Origin: Sphingomonas sp. PAMC 26605
GTDB lineage: Bacteria > Pseudomonadota > Alphaproteobacteria > Sphingomonadales > Sphingomonadaceae
Reading direction: 5' to 3'
Assembly: GCF_000241485.1 (NCBI RefSeq)
Contig: NZ_JH584241.1
Coordinates: 3,472,413-3,517,381 of the forward strand
Length of the DNA: 44,969 nucleotides
Shown: one piece after another, positions 1 to 9,032 of the stretch
Layout of the letters: each line of letters starts with the position of its first letter
How positions within the stretch are numbered: position 1 is the first letter of the stretch
The notes under the pieces: generated by a model
Databases searched by the model: none
What the model saw: only the letters and a program-made list of their open reading frames with translations
What the model was told of the DNA's origin: nothing
Position numbers and translations under genes: made by a program

Positions 1-59
1 TGACCGCTTTAAGAGTCTACGACCTGGCAGGGTCGCTCCCGGCTGCTCATCCCGAAATG

Positions 60-88
60 AAAAGAGGGAGGCGATACATTCCTCCCTC
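60..88 (-). terminator. Rho-independent terminator after the padR/DUF2218 operon
   Basis: Read on the minus strand, an 8-bp perfect GC-rich stem (GAGGGAGG pairing with CCTCCCTC around a 9-nt loop) is followed directly by TTTT and then CATTT. It lies about 30 nt past the DUF2218 stop codon, so it probably ends that transcript. The bases to its left (1-56) hold nothing I can call. Confidence 0.7.
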
Positions 89-117
89 CATCCCGCACCC
101 GCTGGTGATCGCCGCAA

Positions 118-432
118 TCAGCACCAGTCGTAGACCAGCGGTGCCTCGCGAAACGCGAAGCGATCGACATGGCGCGCGACCGCGCCCTTCAGCCCCTCGA
201 GTTGCGCCTCGGACGTGGCATCGATCCGCACCTCGAGCATATCGGGATGGGCATCGAAGGTGACCGTCGCATCGCCGGGATGATCGGCGCCGCGCGCGTC
301 CTTGGGAAAGACGATCGTCCCGTGCTCCGGAGTGAACGTCACCGCCAGATTGTGCTCCGAATGCTTGCACGTCTGCTGGAGGTATTTGCTGGCGCTCGCG
401 GTGGGGACGCGGGCGGTTGCACTATGGCTCAT
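118..432 (-). CDS. DUF2218 domain protein
   Basis: A 104-residue protein whose whole length fits the DUF2218 family: an N-terminal ATARVPTASASKYLQQTCKH segment, a central acid-rich part and a C-terminal FAFRE segment. Family function is unknown to me. From memory, DUF2218 is found beside, or fused to, siderophore-interacting ferric reductases, which fits the YqjI-like regulator upstream. The ATG at 432 is preceded by GGGAG at 7 nt spacing and matches where family members begin. An in-frame ATG at 507 overlaps the padR stop (TAATG) and would add 25 residues unlike the family. The two genes are very probably one operon ending at the terminator at 60-88. No reductase gene is visible within the window. 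Confidence 0.75.
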   Translation of the reverse strand: MSHSATARVPTASASKYLQQTCKHSEHNLAVTFTPEHGTIVFPKDARGADHPGDATVTFDAHPDMLEVRIDATSEAQLEGLKGAVARHVDRFAFREAPLVYDWC

Positions 433-506
433 CGTAAGTCTCCCGATAGGGGCTCCGGCTTCGTCGGCGATCGCCAGGCGTCGGCGCAGAAGCTGGAGCC
501 GTGTCA

Positions 507-1094
507 TTACAGCCGCTCGATCTTCTGCGCGGCTTCGTCGATCAGCGCGACGAGCTGGTGGAGCGTTTCCTTTTCCACCTCCTCGGCGCGCAGCTTGTGC
601 ATCAGCACTTCCTTGAGGTTGCCCATCGCGCGACGAACCGACGCGCTGTCGGTCCGCGCGCGCTCGGCGCCGACTTCGGCCAGACGTGCGAACAGCGCCT
701 CGACCAGCTCAGCATTCTCGGCGAGATGCGCAGTCCCTCCGGCGGTGATCGCGAAGCGCTTCTTGGCGCCCTCCGCTTCGCGGGCCTCGATCAGCTCCAT
801 TTCGTCGAGCAGCGTGAGCGTGGGATAGACCACCCCCGGGCTCGGCGCATAGGCGCCCCCCGTCAGCTCCTCGATCGAGCGGATCAGGTCGTAGCCGTGG
901 CGCGGCTCGTCGGCGATCAGCTTGAGCAGGACGAGCCGCAGTTCGCCGCCGTCGAACATCCGCCGTCCGCGCGGGGACCCGCGGCCCTCGCCTTCGCCCC
1001 GGCCTTGGCCGCGCCCGCCGCCGAAACCGCCGTGCATGCCCATGTGATGATGCCCGCCCATGCGCTGGCCGGCGCGTTTATGCATTCCAAACAT
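507..1094 (-). CDS. PadR-family transcriptional regulator, YqjI-like, with His/Gly-rich leader
   Basis: A 195-residue PadR protein. Residues 1-45 are a Gly/Arg-rich leader with a cluster of five His (5, 15-17, 21). The PadR winged helix follows (ELRLVLLKLIADEPRHGYDL, then a PSPGVVYPTLTLLDEM recognition region), and the C-terminal third is a helical dimerisation arm. This arrangement resembles E. coli YqjI, a metal-responsive (Fe/Ni) repressor of the ferric reductase gene yqjH, whose metal-binding leader is also His-rich. Metal sensing here is inferred from that resemblance; Cys residues are absent from the leader, unlike E. coli. The start has AAGGA at 5 nt. Two identical palindromes lie 30 and 56 bp upstream, pointing to autoregulation. 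DUF2218 follows immediately. Confidence 0.85.
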   Translation of the reverse strand: MFGMHKRAGQRMGGHHHMGMHGGFGGGRGQGRGEGEGRGSPRGRRMFDGGELRLVLLKLIADEPRHGYDLIRSIEELTGGAYAPSPGVVYPTLTLLDEMELIEAREAEGAKKRFAITAGGTAHLAENAELVEALFARLAEVGAERARTDSASVRRAMGNLKEVLMHKLRAEEVEKETLHQLVALIDEAAQKIERL

Positions 1095-1123
1095 ATCGTT
1101 CCTTTCTGAGACTCGATAGCGCT

Positions 1124-1161
1124 AAGATATATCTTCCATAGCGGAGTTCAAGATATATCTT
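1124..1161. promoter_or_regulatory. Twin palindromic operator upstream of padR
   Basis: The perfect 12-bp palindrome AAGATATATCTT occurs twice, at 1124-1135 and 1150-1161, with centres 26 bp apart (about two and a half helical turns). Both copies sit in the otherwise GC-rich gap between padR (minus) and rarA (plus). The position just upstream of padR suggests binding sites for its own product. The AT-rich cores could also include the promoter. rarA starts 135 bp away on the other side, so an effect on rarA is possible but less likely. Confidence 0.75.
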
Positions 1162-1296
1162 GGAACAAACTTCGTGGCCCCGGCGCAGGCCGGGGCAGCT
1201 GCGTTTCGTGGCGCTGCCTGCGCAAAGGCATCAAGCGGCCCCGGCCTCCGCCGCGGCGACGCGTGACTTCCGCTCGCCGCACCCTATCTTCAGCGC

Positions 1297-2607
1297 ATGC
1301 CCGATCTCTTTGCCGCCTTCGATCCGCCCGCCGCCGAGGCGGTGAGCGCGACCGCCCCGCTCGCCGATCGGCTCCGCCCGACCACGCTAGCCGAAGTCGT
1401 CGGCCAGGAGCATATCACCGGCCCCGAAGGCGCGATCGGGCGGATGGTCGCCGCCGGCCGGCTGTCCTCGATGATCCTGTGGGGGCCGCCCGGCACCGGC
1501 AAGACGACGATCGCGCGGCTGCTCGCCGATGCGGTCGGCTTGCGCTTCGTCGCGATCTCGGCGGTCTTCTCGGGCGTCGCCGATCTGAAGAAGGCGTTCG
1601 CCGAAGCGCGCGACCATGCCCGGATCGGCAAGCGCACCTTGCTGTTCGTCGACGAGATCCATCGCTTCAATCGCGCGCAGCAGGACGGCTTCCTGCCCTA
1701 TGTCGAGGATGGCACCGTCACGCTGGTCGGCGCGACGACCGAGAACCCGTCGTTCGAGCTCAACGCCGCCGTGCTCAGCCGCGCGCAGGTGCTGATCCTC
1801 CACCGCCTCGACCACGCCGCGCTCGGCAAATTGCTCGACCGCGCCGAGCAGATCGAGGAGCAGCCGCTCACGCTCACGCCCGAAGCGCGCGATGCAATGA
1901 TCGCCAGCGCCGATGGCGACGGCCGCTTCTTGCTCAACCAGGCCGAGACGCTGTTCGCGGTAAACCTGCCCGAGCCGCTCGACCCCGCCGGCCTCTCCGC
2001 CTTCCTCCAGCGGCGCGTCGCGGTCTATGACAAGGATCGCGAGGGGCATTACAACCTCATCTCCGCGCTCCACAAAGCGGTGCGCGGGTCGGACCCACAG
2101 GCAGCGCTTTACTATCTCGCGCGGATGCTCACCGCGGGCGAGGAACCGCTCTACCTGTTGCGGCGGATGGTGCGCATGGCGGTCGAGGATATCGGCCTCG
2201 CCGACCCGAACGCGCTGACGCAGTGCCTCGCCGCCAAGGACGCCTATGATTTCCTCGGCAGCCCGGAGGGCGAGCTCGCGATCGCACAGGCGTGCCTGTA
2301 TCTCGCGACCGCCCCCAAATCGAACGCCGCATACAAGGCGCAGAAGGCCGCCTGGGCCTCGGCGCGCGAGACCGGGTCGCTGATGCCGCCCGAGAATATC
2401 CTCAACGCGCCGACCAAGCTGATGAAGGAGATCGGCTACGGCAAGGGCTATGCCTATGACCATGACAGCGCCGACGGCTTTTCGGGCGCGAACTATTGGC
2501 CCGCCGAAATGGCGCCGCAGACCTTCTACGTGCCGACCGACCGCGGGGTGGAAAAGCGCATCGCTGAGCGGATGGCATGGTGGGCGAGCTTGAAGGGGGA
2601 GAGATGA
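1297..2607 (+). CDS. rarA: Replication-associated recombination protein A (RarA/MgsA), AAA+ ATPase
   Basis: A 436-residue clamp-loader-like AAA+ ATPase that acts at stalled replication forks. Visible features: the N-terminal LADRLRPTTLAEVVGQEHI box, Walker A GPPGTGKT (63-70), Walker B LLFVDEIH (about 115-122), sensor-1 GATTENPSF, and the C-terminal tetramerisation region with ARMLTAGEEPLYLLRRMVRMA and the KGYAYDHD motif typical of RarA. Length and motifs match the E. coli protein. The DLFAAFDPP N-terminus resembles the SSB-interacting tip of RarA homologues, supporting the ATG at 1297. Its stop overlaps the next start by 4 nt, so three genes appear co-transcribed to 3805. Confidence 0.95.
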   Translation: MPDLFAAFDPPAAEAVSATAPLADRLRPTTLAEVVGQEHITGPEGAIGRMVAAGRLSSMILWGPPGTGKTTIARLLADAVGLRFVAISAVFSGVADLKKAFAEARDHARIGKRTLLFVDEIHRFNRAQQDGFLPYVEDGTVTLVGATTENPSFELNAAVLSRAQVLILHRLDHAALGKLLDRAEQIEEQPLTLTPEARDAMIASADGDGRFLLNQAETLFAVNLPEPLDPAGLSAFLQRRVAVYDKDREGHYNLISALHKAVRGSDPQAALYYLARMLTAGEEPLYLLRRMVRMAVEDIGLADPNALTQCLAAKDAYDFLGSPEGELAIAQACLYLATAPKSNAAYKAQKAAWASARETGSLMPPENILNAPTKLMKEIGYGKGYAYDHDSADGFSGANYWPAEMAPQTFYVPTDRGVEKRIAERMAWWASLKGER

Positions 2608-2948
2608 ACGACTGGGACGCGCTCGCCGCCTTCGCGCTGACCCTGCCCGACACGATTGCTGCGCCTTATTATGGCGCCCCGGCGGTCAAGGTCGCATCGA
2701 ACGGCCGCGCCTTCGTGTCGTTCGGCAAAGCGGCGGGTTCGTTCGTGCTTTCGATCGACGCGGATACGAAGGCGATGCTGCTCGAAACCGATCCCGCTAC
2801 CTTCTGGCAAACGCCGCATTACGAAGGCTGGCCGGCGGTGCTCGTGCGCTACGCCAGCGCCGATCCGCCCCGCGTGCAGGCGATGATCGCGCGCGCGCGC
2901 GACCAGGCCGCCGCGCGCAAGCCCGGCAGACCACGCAAACGACCGTGA
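2604..2948 (+). CDS. MmcQ/YjbR-family protein
   Basis: A 114-residue protein of the MmcQ/YjbR fold. It begins with the family's WDALAAFALTLPDT helix, continues with a beta region (VASNGRAFVSFG) and the FWQTPHYEGWPAVLVRYA motif, and ends in a helix. The ATG at 2604 overlaps the rarA stop (ATGA) and has GGGGGAGAG just upstream; an in-frame GTG/ATG-type start at 2577 inside rarA is less likely. The family is often called DNA-binding, but its role is not established. The last residues (KPGRPRKRP) look like an AT-hook core, which is unusual for the family. The next gene overlaps by 4 nt (GTGA). Confidence 0.85.
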   Translation: MNDWDALAAFALTLPDTIAAPYYGAPAVKVASNGRAFVSFGKAAGSFVLSIDADTKAMLLETDPATFWQTPHYEGWPAVLVRYASADPPRVQAMIARARDQAAARKPGRPRKRP

Positions 2949-3805
2949 CCCCCGCCCATTTCACCCGCTTCGCCGCGATCGACTGGTCGGGCGCGAAGGG
3001 CGCGCGCCATCCCGGAATCGCCGTCGCTGTGTGCGAGCGCGGGAGCGAAGCGCCGGCGCTCGTTGCGCCGCCGCGCGGCGCCTGGTCGCGGACCGACATT
3101 CTCCACTGGCTCCGAGCACAAGGCGATACGCCATTACTGGTCGGCTTCGACTTCAGCTTCGCCCCGCCATTCGTGCTGCGCGGCGCCTATCTTCCGGGCG
3201 AAGACGCCCCGACGACCGCGCGCGCCTTCTGGGGCCATGTCGATGCGCACGCCCCAGACGGCGATCTCGGGGCCGCGTCGTTTCTCGAATCGCGCCGCGG
3301 CACGCATTTCTATCTCGGCGCGGCCGACGGGACGAAGGCCGATTTCCTCCACTTCCGCCGCTGCGAGGCGCATCACAACGCCGCTGGATTCGGCAAGCCC
3401 TCGACCGTCTATGACGCGATCGGCGCGGCGCAGGTCGCCAAGGCGAGCTTCGCCGGAATGCGGCTGCTCCACCATCTCGGCCGCGCCCTCCCCGTCTGGC
3501 CGATCGACCCCGCACCGCAGCGCGGTGCGTGCGTCGTCGAGATCTACACGACGATCGCCGCGCGCGCCGCCGGGCTGCGCAAGGGCCTGAGCAAGCTGCG
3601 CGACGCCGCCGCGCTCGACGCGGGCCTCGCCGCGCTCGGCAGTTGCGCGCATACGCCGCTCGCGCGCTACACCGACCATGCCACCGATGCGATTCTCACC
3701 GCGGCCTGGCTCCGCGCGAACGCCACGCGCGACGATTTGTGGCACCCGCCCGCGCTGACCCGCGAAATTGCGCGCACCGAGGGCTGGACCTTCGGCATCA
3801 GCTGA
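2945..3805 (+). CDS. DUF429-like protein, probable RNase H-type fold
   Basis: A 286-residue protein starting with GTG that overlaps the previous stop by 4 nt. Three spaced acidic motifs suggest an RNase H/DUF429-type core: FAAIDWSGAKG near residue 12, LLVGFDFSFAPPF near 65, and YTDHATDAILTAAWL near 240. These carry Asp residues in the positions expected for two-metal nucleases. Nuclease activity is an inference from the pattern; I do not recognise a characterised homologue. Its translational coupling to rarA and a possible DNA-binding protein makes a DNA-metabolism role attractive. No terminator is visible before tRNA-Thr, which starts 18 nt downstream. Confidence 0.7.
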   Translation: MTPAHFTRFAAIDWSGAKGARHPGIAVAVCERGSEAPALVAPPRGAWSRTDILHWLRAQGDTPLLVGFDFSFAPPFVLRGAYLPGEDAPTTARAFWGHVDAHAPDGDLGAASFLESRRGTHFYLGAADGTKADFLHFRRCEAHHNAAGFGKPSTVYDAIGAAQVAKASFAGMRLLHHLGRALPVWPIDPAPQRGACVVEIYTTIAARAAGLRKGLSKLRDAAALDAGLAALGSCAHTPLARYTDHATDAILTAAWLRANATRDDLWHPPALTREIARTEGWTFGIS

Positions 3806-3823
3806 CGCATTGGGGGTTACCGT

Positions 3824-3899
3824 GCCGGCTTAGCTCAGTTGGTAGAGCGCCAGTTTTGTAAACTGGATGTCGCGGGTTCGATTCCTGCAGCCGGCACCA
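3824..3899 (+). tRNA. tRNA-Thr (anticodon UGU)
   Basis: Full cloverleaf: acceptor GCCGGCT/AGCCGGC (7 bp), D-arm GCTC/GAGC with AGTTGGTA loop, anticodon stem CCAGT/ACTGG with loop TTTGTAA (anticodon TGT at 3857-3859), T-arm GCGGG/CCTGC with TTCGATT loop, discriminator A and genome-encoded CCA. No integrase or duplicated 3' end is seen nearby, so there is no sign of use as an attachment site in this window. Confidence 0.98.
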
Positions 3900-3964
3900 C
3901 CGCACCGTCCTCGGCGAGCCCGCAGACGAGAGGCACGACGCACCCACCGGGCGAACGCCGCTTC

Positions 3965-3984
3965 ACAGATGGCCGCATCTGTTT
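3965..3984 (+). terminator. Possible terminator after tRNA-Thr
   Basis: A 7-bp stem (ACAGATG/CATCTGT) with a GCCG loop is followed by a short TTT run. It lies 66 nt past the tRNA and 50 nt before the kinase start. The T-run is short, so termination may be weak. Confidence 0.4.
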
Positions 3985-4035
3985 AAGAGATTGGCAACCG
4001 GCGCTCGGGCACCGGGAACGGCTAAGGATTTCGGC

Positions 4036-7000
4036 GTGCGGACTGCGGGTTCATTGGCGTTCCTCAATGGCGGCGGACACCTTGGCGAGTTGATGCGAGG
4101 CTTTGACTGGGCGCAGACCCCGCTCGGCCCCGCCGACGCCTGGCCGCACAGCCTGCGCACCGCGACCGCGCTGCTGCTGCGCTCCGCGGTGCCGATCGCG
4201 ATGCTGTGGGGCCCCGACGGCATCATGCTCTACAACGACGCCTATTCGGTCATTGCCGGCACGCGGCATCCGCAGCTGCTCGGATCGAAGGTCCGCGAGG
4301 GCTGGGCCGAAGTCGCCGACTTCAACGACCATGTGATGCGGACCGTACTCGCGGGCGGGACGCTCGCCTATCGCGATCTGGAGCTGACGCTGCACCGTCA
4401 TGGCCACCCCGAACAGGTGTTCATGAACCTCGATTATTCTCCGGTGATCGACGAAGCGGGCAACCCGGCCGGGGTGCTCGCGATCGTCATCGAGACGACC
4501 GAACGGGTCGCGGCGGAGCGGCGCCAGGCCGCTGCCGAAGCCGCGCTGCGCGCCGAACGCGACCGCGCGCAGGACGTGCTCGCCAATATGGGCGAGGCCT
4601 TCCTGCTGCTCGACCGCGACTTTCGCATCATCGACATCAACGACGAGGCGATGCGGCTCGAAACGCGTCCGCGTGCCGAGATCGTCGGGCGTACGCATTG
4701 GGAGGCGCATCCCGACGCGGCACCGGCACTGCAGGACCTCTACCGCAAGGCGATGACAGAGCGCGTCGCGGTCGCGCTCGAGCATCGCTACGTCTGGCCC
4801 GACGGACGCTCGGCCAGGCTCGACATGCGCGCCTATCCCGTGTCCGACGGGCTCGCGGTCTTCTATCGTGACGTCACCGAACAGCGCCGCGACGAAGCCG
4901 AGCGGATCGTCGAGGCCGCCGAACGCGGCGCGATCCTCGCGCAACTGACCGAGGGCGTGATCGTCACCGATGCGACCGGCGCGATCACCTTCGTCAACGA
5001 CGCCGCCGAACGGCTCCACGGCACGCGCCAGCTCGGCGTCTCGCCCCACGGCTATGCCGCCGCGTACAGCCTGTGGACGGTCGCGGGCGATCCCTACCCC
5101 CCACTCGAGCTCCCGCTGGCGCGCGCCGCGTTGCATGGCGAGACCGTGCTCGACGCGAGCTGGCGGATCCGGCGCAGCGATGGCCGCGAACTCCTCGCGC
5201 GCGGCGCAGCGCGTCCGATCGTAATGTCCGACGGCCGCCGCGTCGGTGCCGTACTGACCTTCCGCGACGATACCGAGCGCGCCCGCGTCGAACAGTCGTT
5301 GCGCCAGGAGACGCAGGCGCTCGGCACGCTCAACCGCGCCGGCGCGGCGCTCGCCGCCGAGCTCGACCTCGAGCGGATCGTGCAGATGGTCAGCGAGGCC
5401 GGGGTCGAGCTGACCGGCGCGCGGTTCGGCGCCTATTTCCACAACGTGATGGATGCGAGCGGCGAACGGCTGCACCTCTACACCCTCGCCGGGGCCGACC
5501 GGGCCGACTTCGCCAAACTGGGATTGCCGCGCGCGACCGCGGTGTTCGGCCCGACCTTCCGCAACGACGGCGTGATCCGCTCGGACGATATCCTCGCCGA
5601 TCCCCGCTACGGCCAGTCAGCGCCGCACTACGGAATGCCTCCTGGGCACCTGCCGGTGCGCAGCTATCTCGCGGTGTCGGTGGTGTCGCGCTCGGGCGAC
5701 GTGCTTGGTGGCCTGCTGTTCGGCCATCCCGAGCCCGGGCGCTTCACCGAACGGCATGAGGGGCTGATCCAGGGGCTCGCCGGCCAGGCGTCGGTCGCGA
5801 TCGACAATGCCCGGCTGTTCCAGCAGGTGCAGGATGCTAACGCCACGCTCGAACAGCGCGTGGCCGAGCGCACGGCGGAACTCGAGGACGCGCAGGAGGC
5901 GCTGCGCCAGGCACAGAAGATGGAAGCCGTAGGCCAGCTCACCGGCGGCATCGCGCACGATTTCAACAATCTGCTGACCGGCGTGATCGGGTCGCTCGAC
6001 ATGATCCAGCGGCAGATCGCGAAGGGCGAAACGAGCAAGATCGAGCGCTATGCGACGACCGCGATCACCTCGGCGAACCGCGCTGCGGCACTCACCCACC
6101 GCCTGCTCGCTTTCTCGCGCCGCCAGCCGCTCGATCCAAAGCCGGTCAACGCCAACCGCTTGGTCTCGGGGATGGAGGAGCTGATCTGCCGCACGATTGG
6201 CGAGACGATCGCGCTCGAGATCGTCACCGCGGGCGGGCTGTGGCAGACGCTGTGCGACCCGCACCAGCTCGAAAGCGCGATCCTCAATCTTGCGATCAAC
6301 GCGCGCGACGCGATGCCCGACGGCGGCGTGCTGACGATCGAGACCGCCAACGCCCATCTCGACAGCGCGTATGCCGCCCGCCAGCGCGACGTGAAGCCCG
6401 GCCAATATGTCTGCATCTGCGTCACCGACACCGGCAGCGGGATGAGCAAGGCCACGATCGAGAAGGCGTTCGAGCCGTTCTTCACGACCAAGCCGATCGG
6501 CCAGGGCACCGGGCTCGGCCTGTCGATGATCTATGGCTTCGCCCGCCAGTCCGAAGGCTATGCGCGGATCTATTCCGAGCTCGACCAGGGGACGACGGTC
6601 AAGCTCTACCTCCCGCGCTATTATGGCGAGGCCAATGCCGACGAGCCGGATCAAGCTGCGCTAAGTGACGCGCACCGTGCCGAGGGCGAAACCGTACTGG
6701 TGATCGAGGACGAAACCGCGGTGCGCGATCTGGTCGTCGATGTGCTCGAGGAGCTCGGCTATCGCACGCTGCAGGCGTCGGACGGCCCTTCCGGACTGAA
6801 GCTGCTGCAGAGCGACGTCCCCCTCGACCTGCTCGTCACCGATATCGGCCTGCCCGGGCTCAACGGCCGCCAGCTGGTCGATGCCGCGCGCGTGACGCGC
6901 CCCGCGCTGAAGGTGCTGTTCATGACCGGCTATGCCGAGAATGCGACGATCGCCAACGGCTTTCTCGAACCCGGCATGGCGATGATTACCAAGCCCTTCG

Positions 7001-7050
7001 CGGTCGAGGCACTGGCGACCCGCATCCGCGACATTCTCGAGAAGCCCTGA
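4036..7050 (+). CDS. Hybrid sensor histidine kinase (PAS-PAS-PAS-GAF-HisKA-HATPase-REC)
   Basis: A cytoplasmic hybrid kinase of about 1004 residues with no membrane segment. In order: an N-terminal PAS ([19 protein letters not shown]), a second ([20 protein letters not shown]) and third PAS ([18 protein letters not shown]), a GAF domain around [14 protein letters not shown] to [12 protein letters not shown], a coiled coil, HisKA with [11 protein letters not shown] (phosphoacceptor about His641), HATPase (N-box [27 protein letters not shown]), and a C-terminal receiver with phospho-Asp about 936 ([13 protein letters not shown]). GTG at 4036 has AAGGA at 6-7 nt and fits the family N-terminus ([19 protein letters not shown]); a TTG at 3991 would add 15 residues. 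The signal sensed is unknown. No partner regulator is adjacent. Confidence 0.9.
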   Translation: MRTAGSLAFLNGGGHLGELMRGFDWAQTPLGPADAWPHSLRTATALLLRSAVPIAMLWGPDGIMLYNDAYSVIAGTRHPQLLGSKVREGWAEVADFNDHVMRTVLAGGTLAYRDLELTLHRHGHPEQVFMNLDYSPVIDEAGNPAGVLAIVIETTERVAAERRQAAAEAALRAERDRAQDVLANMGEAFLLLDRDFRIIDINDEAMRLETRPRAEIVGRTHWEAHPDAAPALQDLYRKAMTERVAVALEHRYVWPDGRSARLDMRAYPVSDGLAVFYRDVTEQRRDEAERIVEAAERGAILAQLTEGVIVTDATGAITFVNDAAERLHGTRQLGVSPHGYAAAYSLWTVAGDPYPPLELPLARAALHGETVLDASWRIRRSDGRELLARGAARPIVMSDGRRVGAVLTFRDDTERARVEQSLRQETQALGTLNRAGAALAAELDLERIVQMVSEAGVELTGARFGAYFHNVMDASGERLHLYTLAGADRADFAKLGLPRATAVFGPTFRNDGVIRSDDILADPRYGQSAPHYGMPPGHLPVRSYLAVSVVSRSGDVLGGLLFGHPEPGRFTERHEGLIQGLAGQASVAIDNARLFQQVQDANATLEQRVAERTAELEDAQEALRQAQKMEAVGQLTGGIAHDFNNLLTGVIGSLDMIQRQIAKGETSKIERYATTAITSANRAAALTHRLLAFSRRQPLDPKPVNANRLVSGMEELICRTIGETIALEIVTAGGLWQTLCDPHQLESAILNLAINARDAMPDGGVLTIETANAHLDSAYAARQRDVKPGQYVCICVTDTGSGMSKATIEKAFEPFFTTKPIGQGTGLGLSMIYGFARQSEGYARIYSELDQGTTVKLYLPRYYGEANADEPDQAALSDAHRAEGETVLVIEDETAVRDLVVDVLEELGYRTLQASDGPSGLKLLQSDVPLDLLVTDIGLPGLNGRQLVDAARVTRPALKVLFMTGYAENATIANGFLEPGMAMITKPFAVEALATRIRDILEKP

Positions 7051-7080
7051 CGCCCCCTGCAGGCGCTGCGGCGCGACAAG

Positions 7081-7109
7081 CTTGAAACCAACCGATGCGA
7101 CGTCCATGT
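7081..7109 (+). promoter_or_regulatory. Sigma32-like heat-shock promoter of htpG
   Basis: CTTGAA at 7081-7086 and CCATGT at 7104-7109, separated by 17 nt, match the sigma32 pattern CTTGAA...CCATNT. Transcription would start near 7116 and give a leader of about 29 nt to the ATG at 7145. This rules out the in-frame TTG at 7082, which is inside the -35 element. Assignment is by pattern only. Confidence 0.65.
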
Positions 7110-7144
7110 CGCAGGTCCCATCAACCGGAGAGATCGTGGAAACC

Positions 7145-9019
7145 ATGACGACGACCACCGCCGCCCCCCGCTCGTTCGAAGCCGATGTCGCCAAGCTGCT
7201 GCATCTGATGGTGCACTCGGTCTATTCGGACAAGGATGTGTTCCTGCGCGAGCTGATCTCGAACGCCGCCGATGCGTGCGAGAAATTGCGCTACGAAGGG
7301 CTCAGCAACGCAAGCTTGCTCGGCGACGACGGCCAGCCGCGCATCACCGTCACGCTCGACCCCGAGGCGCGTCGCCTGACGATCGAGGATAACGGCATCG
7401 GCATGAGCGAGGACGAACTGGGCGAAGCGCTCGGCACGATCGCGCGCTCGGGCACCAAGGCGTTCATGGACAAGATCGCGGGCGCCAAGGACGCCGAAGG
7501 CAGCCAGTTGATCGGACAGTTCGGCGTTGGTTTCTATTCCGCCTTCATGGTCGCCGATCAGGTGGAGGTGACGTCGCGCCGCGCCGGCGTCGACACTGCG
7601 GCGCTGTGGTCGTCGGACGGCCAGGGCACCTACACGATCGAACCAGTGGACGTTGCCGCCGCTCCCGCGCGTGGCACCCGCGTGCTGCTCCACCTAAAGG
7701 AAGACGCCACCGGCTATACCGACGCCTTCACGATCGAGCGGACGATCAAGGCGCAATCGGGCCATGTGCCCGTGCCGATCTTCCTCAGGGACACGCCCGA
7801 CGCCGAGCCCAAGCAGATCGCCGACGGCGCTGCGCTGTGGACCAAGCCAAAGTCCGAGATCAGCGGGGAGGACTATACCGATTTCTACCGCAGCGTGGCG
7901 GGTCAGTTCGACGCGCCCGCGCTGACGCTGCATTACCGCGCCGAGGGCGTGCACGAATATACGGTGCTCGCCTTCATTCCCGAAACCAAGCCGTTCGACC
8001 TGTTCGATCCCGATCGCGCCGGGCGGATGAAGCTCTATGTCCGCCGCGTGTTCATCACCGACGAGGCCGAGATCCTGCCGCGCTATCTGCGCTTCGTGCG
8101 TGGCCTCGTCGATTCGAGCGACCTGCCGCTCAACGTCTCGCGCGAGATGATCCAGGACAGCCCGGTGCTCGCCGCGATCCAGAAGGGCGTGTCGAACCGC
8201 GTGCTGAGCGAACTCGACAAGCTGTCGAGCAACGACGCCGAGCGCTATCTCAAGCTGTGGGACACGTTCGGCGCGGTGCTCAAGGAGGGCCTGTACGAGG
8301 ATTATGCGCGGCGCGACACGCTGCTCGGCCTCGCGCGCTTCAAGACCACCAATTCGGGCGGGGAATGGCGCTCGCTCAAGGAGTATGCCGCCGACCTCAA
8401 GGACAACCAGACCGCAGTCTATTACGCGCTCGGGCCCGATCTCGACCGGCTTGCCTCGTCGCCGCAGCTCGAGGGCTTCCGTGCGCGCGGGATCGAGGTG
8501 CTGCTGCTGAGCGACCATGTCGACAGCTTCTGGGCGGCGGCCGGCATGGATTTCGACGGCAAGCCGTTCAAGTCGGTGACGCAGGGTCTGGCCGATCTCA
8601 GCCTGATCCCGCTGCCCGAAGGCACCGAACCGACGCCCCCCGCGTCGGAGACGGTCAACGACTTCATCGCCTTCGTGAAGACGACGCTCGGCGATGCCGT
8701 GTCGGACGTGCGCGTGTCCGAACGCCTGACCGAAAGCGCGGTCTGCTTGGTCGCGCCCGACCACGGCATGGACCGTCAGCTCGAGAAGCTGCTCGCCGGC
8801 GCGGGCCGGCTCGACACGACCGCCAAGCCGGTGCTCGAGATCAACCCGCGTCACCCGCTGATCGAGAAGCTCGGTGCCGAGGGCTCCGATGCGGGGCTGC
8901 GCGAGGACGCGGCGCATTTGCTGTTCGACGAAGCGCGGATCGCCGATGGCGAACTGCCGGTCGACCCGCGCGCCTTCTCGGCGCGGCTGACGCGGGTGCT
9001 GGGCCGCGGGCTCGGCTGA
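7145..9019 (+). CDS. htpG: Molecular chaperone HtpG (Hsp90)
   Basis: A 624-residue Hsp90, the same length as the E. coli protein. It acts as an ATP-dependent dimeric chaperone in the cytoplasm. Seen: the GHKL ATPase domain with ELISNAADACEKLRY, EDNGIGMSEDELGEALGTIARSGTKAF and GQFGVGFYSAFMVAD; the middle domain with LYVRRVFITDEAEILPRYLRFVRGLVDSSDLPLNVSREMIQ; and a C-terminal dimerisation domain. The ATG at 7145 has GGAGAG 12 nt upstream; a GTG at 7136 sits too close to that site. It stands alone behind a heat-shock-type promoter and ends 13 nt from the convergent phosphoribosyltransferase gene, with no obvious terminator between them. Confidence 0.97.
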   Translation: MTTTTAAPRSFEADVAKLLHLMVHSVYSDKDVFLRELISNAADACEKLRYEGLSNASLLGDDGQPRITVTLDPEARRLTIEDNGIGMSEDELGEALGTIARSGTKAFMDKIAGAKDAEGSQLIGQFGVGFYSAFMVADQVEVTSRRAGVDTAALWSSDGQGTYTIEPVDVAAAPARGTRVLLHLKEDATGYTDAFTIERTIKAQSGHVPVPIFLRDTPDAEPKQIADGAALWTKPKSEISGEDYTDFYRSVAGQFDAPALTLHYRAEGVHEYTVLAFIPETKPFDLFDPDRAGRMKLYVRRVFITDEAEILPRYLRFVRGLVDSSDLPLNVSREMIQDSPVLAAIQKGVSNRVLSELDKLSSNDAERYLKLWDTFGAVLKEGLYEDYARRDTLLGLARFKTTNSGGEWRSLKEYAADLKDNQTAVYYALGPDLDRLASSPQLEGFRARGIEVLLLSDHVDSFWAAAGMDFDGKPFKSVTQGLADLSLIPLPEGTEPTPPASETVNDFIAFVKTTLGDAVSDVRVSERLTESAVCLVAPDHGMDRQLEKLLAGAGRLDTTAKPVLEINPRHPLIEKLGAEGSDAGLREDAAHLLFDEARIADGELPVDPRAFSARLTRVLGRGLG

Positions 9020-9032
9020 GCCGCGCGGCGTC

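Noticed and set aside
3824..3899. tRNA-Thr as a genomic-island attachment site
   Set aside because: No integrase and no second copy of the tRNA 3' end is seen nearby; flanking genes look like core genome.
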